DNA of 64,000 nucleotides from Spirosoma spitsbergense DSM 19989. Lineage in GTDB: Bacteria; Bacteroidota; Bacteroidia; Cytophagales; Spirosomataceae. The DNA is taken from positions 1 to 64,000 of the forward strand of contig NZ_KB893477.1 in NCBI RefSeq assembly GCF_000374085.1, read 5' to 3'. A program made the translations under genes and the position numbers. The first letter of the stretch is position 1. The number at the start of each line of letters is the position of its first letter. Below, piece by piece: positions 49,138 through 58,005 of the stretch. The notes beneath the pieces were generated by a model. It was given only the letters and a program-made list of their open reading frames with translations. It was not told the DNA's origin and searched no databases.

Positions 49138-51021
49138 ATGAAACAGATAATCAAACTTAGCCTGGTTCTCTCCCTGTTGCTACCGGGAATAGTTTCGGGG
49201 CAATTTCTGAACTACGGCAAATTCAAGCTCAACGGCGAAACGCTCTACCGGCCCGAAGCAGCCCCCAATAGCCAAAACTATTACGGCACGACTCCCGTAA
49301 CGTCATTGCCTTCCGGGGCAGTGTCGCTGAACGGAGCGTCTAACATTCGACGGCCCTGGTTGCCCTCACCGGGCAAACGTAATTTCCAGCTTGTCGATAT
49401 GGGGGGTAGCAAATCGAAATACTTTCTGAGTATCGACTTCCGGCCTGACTACATCTCCCATCAGCAATGGCTCAATGCGGGGGTGACAAGATTGTCCCAA
49501 TGGACCAGCGACCAGACCGGGGGGTTGTACCCTTTTTCGGGCGTACCGGATAACAAAAAGTTTCTCTACCTGACCGAATCGGGGCTTAATGGCGATTACG
49601 AGGGCTACTACTACTGGCAGAAAAACCTAGCCGACATCGAACAGCGGTTCATCAGCACGGTACCCGGATACGGGCCGGGCGTTATTGTGTTTCCGAATCT
49701 GGAAACGAGTAACTATTGGGAACGGCGGTACCACGGCGACAATAACGGCGCAGGTAACATAGGCCACTACCCTCCCTGGCCGCAAATTAAGAACGATGTC
49801 GTTCAACTCGAATCGCAGCCGGGTAACATGACGGTGGAGCAGCTATTCAATTCCGGTGTATTCTACCAGGAAATTGCGGTTCGTCGGCAAAACCGACTGA
49901 AAGTCCTGCTGAAAGTTATCAAGCGCAACGGAGCCGATACGGGCCTGGGTTCGTCGGCCTATCAGGGTGATCCGAATACGAATACACTGACTACTGCCAC
50001 GCGCTTTCTCGACGAAGGTAGTGCAAACGTGGGCAATATCGGGGGCGGCAACGGTTCCATCACCCTCAACGGGCGTACCTATACCGGTATGACGGGTAGT
50101 TTCTGGAGCGAGGAAACGGTGAATCTAAACTACTACTACTATTTCGATTGCCGCATCAATGGGGTTGTTCTCAACGATGCAGACTACGAAAACCCCAACC
50201 ATCCCTACGCCAATATCAGCACGGCGGTAGAGCTCTACAAACTGATTCAGGATCCGAATCCCGTAGCCCGCGAAGTCGGCCACTGGCTGGGTAATGACCG
50301 TCTGCTTCGGCAGGTACACGGGGGTAATTTGATCCCATCCGTCAGGATGACCGAACTTCATTACGAAGGGGGTGCCCGGTGGCCGAAGCCCTTCGGGGCG
50401 ATCTACCCCTGGGGTGATCCGGCTAAAATCTGGCTACCGCCCGTCACCATGCGCACCATCTATATGGTGAATCACTTCCTGGAGGGCGAAACAGATAAGG
50501 CCGGGTTTCACATTTTCTACGCGGCCGGTAGCCCCAACCAGGGCATACTATACAACCTGACCAGTCAGGCGAATCTGAATCATGAGTTTCATACGCTGGA
50601 CGCTTTGTTTGCGGCCCGGCGCGATATGGAAACCATTATCGATAAGATTTCCGGCTCCACGTTGGTAACGCAACTCGATATACGGGTAGGCAATACCGGA
50701 AACTTCGAGAGCCTGAACGGCGTGGATTCCTGGAATCAGAATAAGCCCTGCTTCGTGGCCCGCTACAAGACCACCTCGACCGGCACGACGGTCCTTTTGA
50801 TGGGCGGGTATGGCCAGCCTGACGGCACGACTAGAACGGATCAGGTACGGATTCCGGGCGTGGGAAGTGGCTCGGCCATCAATGTGACCTACAAAGGCCC
50901 GGACGTGCAATTTTTCGAGCTATTCTTTCCCGCTGGTGGCGGTGCTATGCAGTACGTGGCAAAATCCATCGTGCCCGCCTGGGATAAGCAAGGGTATGGC
51001 GGCTGGGTAAATAATAACTAG
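49138..51021 (+). CDS. large protein with signal peptide in the fibre region, 627 aa
   Basis: It begins with a clear signal peptide (IIKLSLVLSLLLPGIVSGQF). The mature part has many aromatic and Gly/Asn-rich segments (SWNQNKP; YYYWQKNLADIEQRF; RYHGDNNGAGNIGHYPPWPQ) and a C-terminal beta domain (TGTTVLLMGGYGQPDG; INVTYKGPDVQFFELFFPAGG). The overall feel is of a glycoside-hydrolase barrel with a carbohydrate-binding end, but no catalytic motif is certain. A signal peptide on a tail-region protein is odd: it may be a lysogenic surface protein, or the leader may not be used. Confidence 0.6.
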   Translation: MKQIIKLSLVLSLLLPGIVSGQFLNYGKFKLNGETLYRPEAAPNSQNYYGTTPVTSLPSGAVSLNGASNIRRPWLPSPGKRNFQLVDMGGSKSKYFLSIDFRPDYISHQQWLNAGVTRLSQWTSDQTGGLYPFSGVPDNKKFLYLTESGLNGDYEGYYYWQKNLADIEQRFISTVPGYGPGVIVFPNLETSNYWERRYHGDNNGAGNIGHYPPWPQIKNDVVQLESQPGNMTVEQLFNSGVFYQEIAVRRQNRLKVLLKVIKRNGADTGLGSSAYQGDPNTNTLTTATRFLDEGSANVGNIGGGNGSITLNGRTYTGMTGSFWSEETVNLNYYYYFDCRINGVVLNDADYENPNHPYANISTAVELYKLIQDPNPVAREVGHWLGNDRLLRQVHGGNLIPSVRMTELHYEGGARWPKPFGAIYPWGDPAKIWLPPVTMRTIYMVNHFLEGETDKAGFHIFYAAGSPNQGILYNLTSQANLNHEFHTLDALFAARRDMETIIDKISGSTLVTQLDIRVGNTGNFESLNGVDSWNQNKPCFVARYKTTSTGTTVLLMGGYGQPDGTTRTDQVRIPGVGSGSAINVTYKGPDVQFFELFFPAGGGAMQYVAKSIVPAWDKQGYGGWVNNN

Positions 51022-51030
51022 ACGAACCAC

Positions 51031-51174
51031 ATGAGAAAACTCCTGCTTTCCCTGCTGCTGTTTCCCCTGCTTATTCGCGCGCAGGGTGTCACCCAGCTAC
51101 CCGACCGGAACCTGTATCGAACCAACGCCTACAGCTTCGATTTGACACTCACTCAGTCCGATTCGGCCAATTAA
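51031..51174 (+). CDS. short secreted peptide, 47 aa, possibly a truncated gene
   Basis: Too short for most gene calls. It has a signal peptide (KLLLSLLLFPLLIRAQG) and about 30 mature residues (LPDRNLYRTNAYSFDLTLTQ). It starts 9 bases after the upstream gene and reads in the same direction. The abrupt end suggests a remnant of a second secreted protein like the one upstream, whose mature start also has a Y.L.G.T-like strand. About 100 bases without a gene follow. Confidence 0.5.
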   Translation: MRKLLLSLLLFPLLIRAQGVTQLPDRNLYRTNAYSFDLTLTQSDSAN

Positions 51175-51273
51175 CAAAAAACTCAGCCTAAACCAGCAAC
51201 CACCCATGCACTACCCAACACCCTCCTTTTTCATTGATTACATCATCGTTTCACGAAGCATTTAACACGCGCA

Positions 51274-52308
51274 ATGGCCAACGTAAAACTACTTGCCCAG
51301 TTCCGACAGGGCAACCCAAACTACCTGACATTTCGCTTTCTCAAGGCGGGTGTATATATGTTGCCATCAGACACGCTGGTTATATATGCGGAAATTACCA
51401 AAACCGCTGACAGTCGGGTTATGAGTAAACTGGAACTGGACACCCTTGATCCTGATACGGGTTTAGTAGGTGTGCTGCTCCCAATTAGCCTTGAGCCGAA
51501 CCCATATCTGGTTACGGCATTTTTCGATTATGTCGGTGAACCGGATTACCGGGCTGGCCTGGGACAAATAATTGTTCAATCTGCCAGGACACCTGTGGCT
51601 ATACCTGATGCTACGGTGCTGAATTTCTCTATCAATGAGATATATCAGATTAACGAGTTAATCATTGATAGTTCACCTTCGGCGGGTATTGCAGCCTATT
51701 ACGCCCAGCAGGCCCAGGCAGCAGCCAGTGGGATTGGCTCAGCCGTTGCTGATGCCCAAATGGCAGCTACCAATGCCGCAGCGAGTGCCGCTTCGGTAGG
51801 CGACAGTGCCGCTGTTGCTACTACTCAGGCAGAAATTGCTACAGATAAAGCAGTCCTGACTAGTGCCGATGCAATCGCTACGGCAGAGGACAGGGTACAG
51901 ACCGGACTTGATCGAACGGCAGTTTCTGCCGATAGGGAGTACATTGATGGTGTGGCCGACATGATCGCTGTTACACCGGGGCCGCAGGGAGAACCGGGCA
52001 TTCAGGGGCAGCAAGGCATTCAGGGAGTGCCTGGAATAAAAGGTGACACTGGCAACACTGGCCAACAGGGGCAGCAAGGCATTCAGGGTATTCAGGGTAT
52101 TCAGGGACTACCCGCTACCAGCTACACGCGCCGGTCAGATTACGTTTCCCCTTACTCCTATATCGGCACAGCCCAGACCGGAACGGCAGATTCTGCTACT
52201 AGCTGGACAATAACACGCATACAACTTGCAACAGACGGATCAACAACGAAAACCCGCGCTACAGGGGTAGCCTGGACGAATCACTTAACTGCAACTTACG
52301 TACCATGA
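51274..52308 (+). CDS. collagen-like tail fibre, 344 aa
   Basis: Residues 1-115 form an N-terminal beta domain that would bind the tail. A helical Ala-rich segment (about 145-230; SASVGDSAAVATTQAEIATDKA) follows. Then come about 15 Gly-X-Y triplets (about residue 236-280; GPQGEPGIQGQQGIQG and GIQGIQGIQG), which form a collagen-type triple helix. A 60-residue end domain would contact the host. The repeat is made of 9-base near-identical DNA units and may change length. Confidence 0.8.
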   Translation: MANVKLLAQFRQGNPNYLTFRFLKAGVYMLPSDTLVIYAEITKTADSRVMSKLELDTLDPDTGLVGVLLPISLEPNPYLVTAFFDYVGEPDYRAGLGQIIVQSARTPVAIPDATVLNFSINEIYQINELIIDSSPSAGIAAYYAQQAQAAASGIGSAVADAQMAATNAAASAASVGDSAAVATTQAEIATDKAVLTSADAIATAEDRVQTGLDRTAVSADREYIDGVADMIAVTPGPQGEPGIQGQQGIQGVPGIKGDTGNTGQQGQQGIQGIQGIQGLPATSYTRRSDYVSPYSYIGTAQTGTADSATSWTITRIQLATDGSTTKTRATGVAWTNHLTATYVP

Positions 52309-52595
52309 CCACTAACAATCCAACCGTTGTAGGCGGACTTGTCTACAACGAACTGACGCTTTCCCTCGCTGTTTCGCCCTTAGTGAAACCTAATTTCCTG
52401 TCTGCCAGTGTGGTATTATCCCTGCAACCAGCCCGGCGCAACGAGGACGGAACAATCGAGGTGCTGACCGAGCCGGAATACCGGAAAGGGCTGGTGTTCA
52501 GTGACGTGTTCACCAGTAACGATATGCAGGTAATGACTGCGCTAGGCAAAGTACAGGCAGCGATTCAGGAGTTAATCGACCTAAAAAACTTATAA
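52305..52595 (+). CDS. small protein after the collagen-like fibre, 96 aa
   Basis: It overlaps the fibre stop by 4 bases (ATGA). The sequence has two strands (GLVYNELTLSLAVSPLVKP; SASVVLSLQPARR) and a final helix (MTALGKVQAAIQELIDL). A fibre-assembly chaperone would fit the size and position. I do not recognise the family. Confidence 0.55.
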   Translation: MTTNNPTVVGGLVYNELTLSLAVSPLVKPNFLSASVVLSLQPARRNEDGTIEVLTEPEYRKGLVFSDVFTSNDMQVMTALGKVQAAIQELIDLKNL

Positions 52596-52597
52596 TC

Positions 52598-53704
52598 ATG
52601 GCAAATTTGTTTGCAACCAAAACGGGGGTATGGAACGATACGACGGTCTGGAATACGGGCACCTTGCCGACCAGTTCTGACGATGTGTATGCCAACGCCT
52701 TCACCGTCACCATTAACCAGAATATCACGGTATTGAGCCTGAGAACGACATCAGCTTCTGGCATCAATGCCGGGGGTGGCTTCACCAACTCCGGCAGCTT
52801 CAACGTAACGGCTAACCTGTATCCCGGCACGACGCAATGTATGAACCATAGCGGAACGGGAACGATGGCTTTTGTTGGCTCGGTGTACGGCAGCGTAACG
52901 GCCAGTGCCTACGGGCTATCCAACACCGGCACGGGCACCATTAACGCGACAGGGGATGCTACCGGCGGAACGGCCAACAATACCGAAGCGGTGCGAAATG
53001 TCTCGTCGGGAATAATCAACTGGACAGGCAATTTTGCCGGCGGGAGCGGGGCTGCTGCGTTCGGAATAAGCAACGTAGCCGCCGGTACGATAACCATTAC
53101 TGGCAACGTTACGGGGAGCGGCACCATCAGCACGGCTGTTGGTGCATCTAATGCGGGGCTGGGAACAATGGTCATCAACGGCTCGGCTATCGGGGGAAGT
53201 TCCGCCATCGGAGCTTCTAACACCTCGACCGGCTCCCTGACCGTCACCCGCGCCGTTGGTAACTCGGCCAACGTTGTTGCGGGCGTGAACGGAACGCTGA
53301 CCAACGGTACGACGGTAGTCGAAGAAATTGAGTTCGGGGCTACCGGGGCAACGCCCGTTACGGGCTACATCAAGTTCAAGAACGGCACGGCCAACAAGTG
53401 CCTGGCCATTCGGCAGGATACCAGCCAGGTAACGCTTATCAACGCCAACTCCATTGCGGGGGAATTGCCCGTTCCGGCCAACGTCCGGGCGGGAACGACC
53501 TACAATTCAGGAGCCAAGACAGGAACACTAGCCGTACCCATACCAGCCAACGTTCGCGTTGGCGTGGCAACCGATAACACCGTAGGGACCGCAGCCCTGA
53601 CAGCCTCCGATATTGTGGCCGCTAATCAGACTGCTTTCCCCCGAATGGTCAACGTGGCAACGGTGCAATCAACCGGCGATCAGATCGCCGCTATAACCCC
53701 GTAA
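52598..53704 (+). CDS. Gly/Thr/Asn-repeat protein, beta-helix fibre candidate, 368 aa
   Basis: From residue 50 to 230 the protein is made of short repeats such as TGTINATGDATGG, SGIINWTGNFAGGSG, AGTITITGNVTGSG and LGTMVINGSAIGGS, about 20 residues per turn. These would build a right-handed beta solenoid. A C-terminal 60-residue segment (VPANVRAGTTYNSGAKTGTL) has strand-rich repeats too. There is no signal peptide. It probably forms a rigid part of the fibre or adhesin. Confidence 0.65.
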   Translation: MANLFATKTGVWNDTTVWNTGTLPTSSDDVYANAFTVTINQNITVLSLRTTSASGINAGGGFTNSGSFNVTANLYPGTTQCMNHSGTGTMAFVGSVYGSVTASAYGLSNTGTGTINATGDATGGTANNTEAVRNVSSGIINWTGNFAGGSGAAAFGISNVAAGTITITGNVTGSGTISTAVGASNAGLGTMVINGSAIGGSSAIGASNTSTGSLTVTRAVGNSANVVAGVNGTLTNGTTVVEEIEFGATGATPVTGYIKFKNGTANKCLAIRQDTSQVTLINANSIAGELPVPANVRAGTTYNSGAKTGTLAVPIPANVRVGVATDNTVGTAALTASDIVAANQTAFPRMVNVATVQSTGDQIAAITP

Positions 53705-53711
53705 GCACACG

Positions 53712-54089
53712 ATGAAAGGTATACGTCTGCTACCGGCAGCCCTAGTGCTGGCTATCATCTTCTATCCCATTGGGGTAGTATATGCCCTACTGAATGCCGT
53801 TCGGGAGGGTTCGCTGAGTAAAATCATTGGGTACCTCGACAAGGTATGCCTGAGAGTAGCACTGAGCATCGACACGATGGGCAATACTATCTGTATGGAT
53901 ATGCTCAACGGCTGGCTGCGTAAGCAACCAGGCTACGAGTTCGGAAACTACCGGGAAACTATTAGCCGGGTACTAGGCAAAAACGAGCAGACCGGAACGC
54001 TCACAAAGGCGGGACGCGGGTTGGCTAACGTTTTAAATAAAATTGATCCAGGTCATACCCAGCGGGCCGCAAAAGACAGCGCACCATGA
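53712..54089 (+). CDS. membrane-anchored protein, 125 aa
   Basis: It has one or two hydrophobic helices in the first 35 residues (LLPAALVLAIIFYPIGVVYALLNAV) and then a soluble part with Cys residues (KVCLRVALSIDTMGNTICMDM). It begins the lysis region after the fibres. The stop overlaps the ATG of a 17-codon remnant (ATGA). It may be a holin or lysis accessory. The family is not recognised. Confidence 0.55.
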   Translation: MKGIRLLPAALVLAIIFYPIGVVYALLNAVREGSLSKIIGYLDKVCLRVALSIDTMGNTICMDMLNGWLRKQPGYEFGNYRETISRVLGKNEQTGTLTKAGRGLANVLNKIDPGHTQRAAKDSAP

Positions 54090-54331
54090 GCAAACAGGCG
54101 GTAGAGGACCTGATCAACACCAGCCCAAACTCACTCTGACCTACCAGAGGGTGTGAAGCAGATGCGCACAATACGCTATGCTGATGAGGATCAGGCCTGT
54201 CCAGATTAGCGATAGCACGACATCGGCACTAGTATGTTTTGAACGATTAATTAACACGGTATTATAATTATGAAGTTGCGGTAACTATTAATTAATTAAG
54301 TTTTAAGACCTAAAAAACGCAAAACGTCACT
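54086..54331 (+). other. 17-codon remnant and AT-rich gap
   Basis: A frame ATGAGCAAACAGGCG... gives MSKQAVEDLINTSPNSL and a stop at 54139. It starts by ATGA coupling, so it was probably a real gene that has lost its end. The 190 bases after it contain no gene and become AT-rich (54230-54310). A deletion or decayed gene in the lysis region is likely. Confidence 0.45.
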
Positions 54332-54451
54332 ATGCGTATTGCTATTTTTTATGATAGCGGCCAACAAAAAAAACGCTCAACTGCCATGCACAAACTAACC
54401 GCCAAGTTCTTCCCCAGACAGCACCAGAGTAGCCCCAAAAAGCAATGCTAA
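54332..54451 (+). CDS. possible small basic peptide, 39 aa
   Basis: The frame MRIAIFYDSGQQKKRSTAM... is rich in Lys, Arg and Gln and overlaps the start of the next gene by 7 bases. No family is known, and the start of the next gene inside it is the main support. It may be a chance frame. Confidence 0.3.
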   Translation: MRIAIFYDSGQQKKRSTAMHKLTAKFFPRQHQSSPKKQC

Positions 54452-54945
54452 CTATCAACGAAAACGGTCTAATGTCCCGATTACTCAACATCCTGATACT
54501 GCTTATTATCGGCCTGGCGGACTGGCTCATCGCCTACTTTAATCCGCAGGCCAACGCGGGCAATTGGCTGGCCGCTGCCTTCGGCGCGTTCGTCATCCGG
54601 TTTATCTGGCCCAAAATCCCGTTTAAGGCTTCGTTTTTTGGCTGGCTTACGGCATTTATTATTGCTTGTCTTTTTGCGCCTGATGCGGTCGCAGCAGGAG
54701 GATTATTCGGTATGAAACGCATGGAGGGCAATTACGCAGCGATGGCCCTGATTGGCGATATCGTCATCCAGACAGCGGCCTGGGTCGTGCGGCTATCCCA
54801 GAAAGTGGGTACGGCCACCCTGGACGATCCGGCCGGAGCGTTCGATGGCACGCTGGACCGGGTTGAAAAAGTAACCAGCGTCTGGCTGCGGATTAAGGCA
54901 CCCTTTCTGGATTTACTCAACACTATTTTCCCCAAGAAATCATGA
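54445..54945 (+). CDS. holin candidate, 166 aa
   Basis: There are three hydrophobic segments: LLNILILLIIGLADWLIAYF (about 14-33), NWLAAAFGAFVIRFIW (about 40-55) and FFGWLTAFIIACLFAPDAV (about 64-82). A soluble amphipathic C-terminus follows (AGAFDGTLDRVEKVTSVWL). A second ATG at 54472 could be the true start. It has the size and plan of a large phage holin, in a row with further membrane proteins and an endolysin candidate. The role is inferred from position. Confidence 0.6.
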   Translation: MLTINENGLMSRLLNILILLIIGLADWLIAYFNPQANAGNWLAAAFGAFVIRFIWPKIPFKASFFGWLTAFIIACLFAPDAVAAGGLFGMKRMEGNYAAMALIGDIVIQTAAWVVRLSQKVGTATLDDPAGAFDGTLDRVEKVTSVWLRIKAPFLDLLNTIFPKKS

Positions 54946-55718
54946 ACCCATGCGATCAGATTGACCACCCGCTTATCATTTTCGCCCAATTACTGAGCGC
55001 CTTTTTCCTGTTTGCCCTGTTTTTTCTCATTCGCCGGCAGTCGTTTCCATTGCCGCAACTGATCGGGCTTCTGGGCTTTTCTATCCTTTCCAACGCCGTG
55101 GCCCGCTTTAAGCATTACGACTGGTTCACCGTCTCCAATATTACCATGTATTTGCTGGCGGGCATTGTCATCATCGTGGCTTATTTCTCCATTCGTCACT
55201 TTCAGGAAATCGAAGCCAAGCGGCCGGGGGCGGAAATCATCATACCTGACTTCTTCGACCGGATTGAAACTAGGCTCGTCTGGGCGGCTGGTATCTGCGT
55301 AGTTGGGGTATTTGTGTATTACGCCATGACCATCTACAGCGACCGGGATCATGCCGATGCCAAAGCAATTGTAGCCTCCAACAAGGCCGCTGCCCGGGTT
55401 ACCCAGAAGTACGAGGCAAAGCTGAATGAGACAAGCCAGCGGCAGGACACCATCTTCGAGGCCGTTCTGGACGCCAAACTTAGTGCCGATACGGCCGCTA
55501 TTCTGGCCAAAAAAATAGCCAACGAGTCAAAAGCCAGAGGAGAAAATACAGATAGGAAGCTGGATAAAAGCCTTCGCGTACTCGACCGAGTGAACAGCAA
55601 GTCGATTCAGGCACCCGCACCACTGAACAGCAAACGCAAGGTATCTGATAACACCTCACCAGCGTATGAGAATGAGGATACGTACGTGAGTCGAGTGGAT
55701 ACCCTAAGCCTCTACTAG
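54942..55718 (+). CDS. membrane protein with coiled-coil tail, 258 aa
   Basis: There are four hydrophobic helices: residues 11-29, about 39-50, about 66-83 and about 112-130. A long charged helix (KAAARVTQKYEAKLNETSQRQD...) and a Ser/Asn-rich end follow. It overlaps the holin candidate by 4 bases. The plan (membrane bundle plus periplasmic or cytoplasmic coiled coil) could act in lysis, but I do not recognise the family. Confidence 0.6.
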   Translation: MNPCDQIDHPLIIFAQLLSAFFLFALFFLIRRQSFPLPQLIGLLGFSILSNAVARFKHYDWFTVSNITMYLLAGIVIIVAYFSIRHFQEIEAKRPGAEIIIPDFFDRIETRLVWAAGICVVGVFVYYAMTIYSDRDHADAKAIVASNKAAARVTQKYEAKLNETSQRQDTIFEAVLDAKLSADTAAILAKKIANESKARGENTDRKLDKSLRVLDRVNSKSIQAPAPLNSKRKVSDNTSPAYENEDTYVSRVDTLSLY

Positions 55719-55720
55719 CT

Positions 55721-55825
55721 ATGCTACGAAAGCTAATCAAACCATTGCTGCACCTGGCCATTATTGGCTACATACTGGCCCTTTTGGTGCTGATCCTGTC
55801 GGCCGTGACGCACTGCAAAGGATAG
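55721..55825 (+). CDS. small membrane peptide, 34 aa
   Basis: A short frame between two lysis genes has one hydrophobic helix (LAIIGYILALLVLILSAV) and a Cys near the end (THCKG). It begins 2 bases after the upstream stop. It could be a partner of the membrane proteins around it. Confidence 0.5.
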   Translation: MLRKLIKPLLHLAIIGYILALLVLILSAVTHCKG

Positions 55826-55841
55826 ACCTTGACTGATAACC

Positions 55842-56600
55842 ATGACCGCCTTACTAGCCCTTTTTATTCGGTACCGCGCCCTACTGCGCATTGTCCTATT
55901 GGTGGGTGGCGCGGTATTGCTATGGCTGGGTATTCGGTACTACTGGAAACATCCCGAACTGCTGAACGGCACGGCTGCGGGGTATAAGGTCAGGGCTGAA
56001 AAAGGGGAATATCGGGTGATGGTGCTGGATTCGGTGGTGCTGGCAAAGGACAGCGTGATTGCCGACCGGGATTCGGCTAACTCGGTCCTGAGTGCAACCA
56101 TTAAACAGGCTGAGGCCTACGCCATACAATACCAGCGGGAAAAGGACTCGCTGAAGGTATTGAGTGATACCCAGATCGGGCAAATGAGCTATTTGCAACA
56201 GGTAAGCGATTTGTTTAAACGGCTGTATCAACGAGGCACGTTAGCCAAACCGAAAACCGGAACGCCTGCGCTGATTCTAACCGATAGTGTGGTGGTAGGG
56301 GCCAACCTGAAAACGGCGGCTGACCTTGACATTTCGGAGCAGACAGGCAAAAAATTACAGGAGAGTATCAGTGCCAAAGATGCCCGGATTGAGCAATTAC
56401 GCATTGAGCGGCTGGCCAAAAACAGGGCTATTGCCAGCGTGCAGGGAATCAACCAGGAGCGATTGAAACAAAAGAGTAAGGGAATCGTTCGGCGGTGGGT
56501 GAACGCCCCTCAAATCCGGTACATGAAGGCCGTTCGGGATAGTCTGCAACGGGCACTGGTAACGGGTGAGAGTGAACTGGAGAAAGCACTTAACCAATAA
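55842..56600 (+). CDS. Rz-like membrane-anchored coiled-coil protein, 252 aa
   Basis: One N-terminal membrane helix (IVLLVGGAVLLWLGIRYYW, about 14-32) is followed by a long helical domain of charged heptads (AVIADRDSANSVLSATIKQAEAYAIQYQREKDSL; KLQESISAKDARIEQLRIERLAKN). This is the plan of an inner-membrane spanin (Rz), though longer than most. It sits directly before the endolysin candidate. The function as a spanin is an inference. Confidence 0.6.
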   Translation: MTALLALFIRYRALLRIVLLVGGAVLLWLGIRYYWKHPELLNGTAAGYKVRAEKGEYRVMVLDSVVLAKDSVIADRDSANSVLSATIKQAEAYAIQYQREKDSLKVLSDTQIGQMSYLQQVSDLFKRLYQRGTLAKPKTGTPALILTDSVVVGANLKTAADLDISEQTGKKLQESISAKDARIEQLRIERLAKNRAIASVQGINQERLKQKSKGIVRRWVNAPQIRYMKAVRDSLQRALVTGESELEKALNQ

Positions 56601-56609
56601 ATCTAAACC

Positions 56610-57128
56610 ATGAACGACCTGCTACTAATAGACCGCATAGACCGCACTCAGTTTGCCACACGGAGCAAGTTGTACCTGAATAGCAAACTAACCACGTACC
56701 GGACGCTGGAGGACTACACGGACCCGAACGGGCCAAAGGTGTACGGGGAGCGGGCAATACCGGCAGACAGGTATTTGCTGGGTCATCGGTACAGTCCGAA
56801 GTTCTCAAAACAGTACTACACGAAGGATGATAAAAACCTAATCCCCTGGGCAACCTGGGCAAAACTGCCAAATGCTACCCGGCTGCTGTACTGGCCGCAC
56901 GATGTAATCTGGGTAATGAATGTGCCGAATTACGAATTTATCCTTCATCATTTTGGAAATTTTCCCTCCGACACAAACGGCTGCACCTTGATTGGCAGTT
57001 CGTTCGCCGTACTTAAAGGCTTACCCGCCATTGCTGACTCGCGAAACGCCTACGTGAAATACTATGCCGAGGTGATGCCCCTTATTCGGGGTGGTGGGCA
57101 GTATATTACGTACCGAAACTCATTTTAA
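56610..57128 (+). CDS. DUF5675-type endolysin candidate, 172 aa
   Basis: The sequence fits DUF5675, common at the end of Bacteroidota phage lysis cassettes. It starts LLIDRIDRTQFATRSKLYLN, has a YTLED-like second strand, then ...IPADRYLLGHRYSPKF, and a core with VPNYEFILHHFGNFPSDTNGCTLIG and a late YYAEVMPLI. The conserved HxGN..DTxGC cluster resembles the fold of papain- or lysozyme-like cell-wall enzymes. It is the last late gene before a strong bidirectional terminator. The enzyme type is not settled by the sequence. Confidence 0.8.
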   Translation: MNDLLLIDRIDRTQFATRSKLYLNSKLTTYRTLEDYTDPNGPKVYGERAIPADRYLLGHRYSPKFSKQYYTKDDKNLIPWATWAKLPNATRLLYWPHDVIWVMNVPNYEFILHHFGNFPSDTNGCTLIGSSFAVLKGLPAIADSRNAYVKYYAEVMPLIRGGGQYITYRNSF

Positions 57129-57181
57129 TTATCCCAGGTCTGGCCCTGGAAATGGTAGTTACTAATAAATAGGGAGTATAA

Positions 57182-57212
57182 AAAAACCGGCTCAATGATG
57201 AGGCCGGTTTTT
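57182..57212. terminator. bidirectional terminator between late and early genes
   Basis: AAAAACCGGC (57182-57191) pairs with GCCGGTTTTT (57203-57212), with T runs on both sides. It lies between the convergent late and early operons. Confidence 0.85.
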
Positions 57213-57269
57213 TTGTGCAAATACAACTCGCCTTAATTGCACGAAATAGCCTTGCTGCAATCATGCCTG

Positions 57270-57404
57270 CTAATTGAGTTGAATCACCAGGTGCTTACTA
57301 TACGTCGGCCCTGACCGTTCGTAGATGCTGACCACGAAGAACGGAGGATAGATTCCGGCATACGGGGTGCTGGATTCGTAAAACCAGTGGGTGAAGTGGT
57401 TCAT
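57270..57404 (-). CDS. small early protein, 44 aa
   Basis: The ATG overlaps the stop of the upstream gene (ATGA), which is good evidence for a real gene. The sequence (HFTHWFYESSTPYAGIYPPFFVVSIYERSG) is very aromatic. No family is recognised. It is the last gene of the right-hand early operon. Confidence 0.55.
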   Translation of the reverse strand: MNHFTHWFYESSTPYAGIYPPFFVVSIYERSGPTYSKHLVIQLN

Positions 57405-57637
57405 GGTAATAGCTGATTCAGTAATACATCCCGGTAGCTGCTCATGGTGGGTGTACCCTCAATCTCGTTAGTGTCACCCGTAAAGTAAGCCATTGCCAGG
57501 TAATAAAGCCAGCAGGGTATGTTATAGCACTCCTCCTGATTGATCTTGTACCAAACACGCAGTAAATAGGCGTGTTGCTGAGCCTTGCTTAGTAGTTGCA
57601 GATCGGCTTCGGGAATGATTTTGACTCTCATCTTCAT
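57401..57637 (-). CDS. small early protein, 78 aa
   Basis: The start MKMRVKIIP at 57637 is preferred to an earlier ATG. The sequence has a helix (ADLQLLSKAQQHAYLLRVWYKI) and Cys residues (ECYNIPCWLYY). It is coupled to the 44-residue gene. No family is recognised. It is part of the leftward early operon. Confidence 0.55.
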   Translation of the reverse strand: MKMRVKIIPEADLQLLSKAQQHAYLLRVWYKINQEECYNIPCWLYYLAMAYFTGDTNEIEGTPTMSSYRDVLLNQLLP

Positions 57638-57761
57638 ATCTCGATTACTGCACTTGCCTACCGCAACAATTGACCCAAATTTCCCACTTCTGGACACACT
57701 TTCAGGCGATTATGGCCCGTTTCGTGCAAGTTTTTCCATTTCTGGAAAAGGATTATAGTAA

Positions 57762-57923
57762 TTAGGTTTTGAGCAGGTTAGCTACCTGACGTAGGTAGCG
57801 TTCAACTTCCTTTTGGACCAATGATTTATGAACCTTGTAATCTTTGGCCTCCTGTCGTTTACTTTTCATGGCCTGAGTGCGGTGTATCGCCTGTAACATA
57901 AGGGCCTCTTCTTGGTTATACAC
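57762..57923 (-). CDS. small helical early protein, 53 aa
   Basis: It lies in a gap with no longer gene. It has a GTG start (an ATG nine codons later is possible). The sequence is basic and helical (MKSKRQEAKDYKVHKSLVQKEVERYLRQVANLL). It begins right at the edge of repeat R1, which therefore acts as its upstream region. No family is recognised. Confidence 0.45.
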   Translation of the reverse strand: MYNQEEALMLQAIHRTQAMKSKRQEAKDYKVHKSLVQKEVERYLRQVANLLKT

Positions 57924-57988
57924 AGTGAGTTTTAAAAAATGTATTTAATCAGACCGACTGACTGCTTTGCGATCAGCCGGTTTTTTTG
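57923..57988. repeat. early-gene repeat R1
   Basis: About 65 bases match 58397-58465: CAGTGAGTTT, then TAAAAAATGTA, and later GACCGACTGACTGCTTTGCG and a T7 run. The pieces fold into a hairpin (CCGACTGA/TCAGCCGG) with T after it on the plus strand. Each copy lies just upstream of a minus-strand gene. Confidence 0.75.
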
Positions 57989-58005
57989 TTCGTTTCTGAT
58001 CCATA

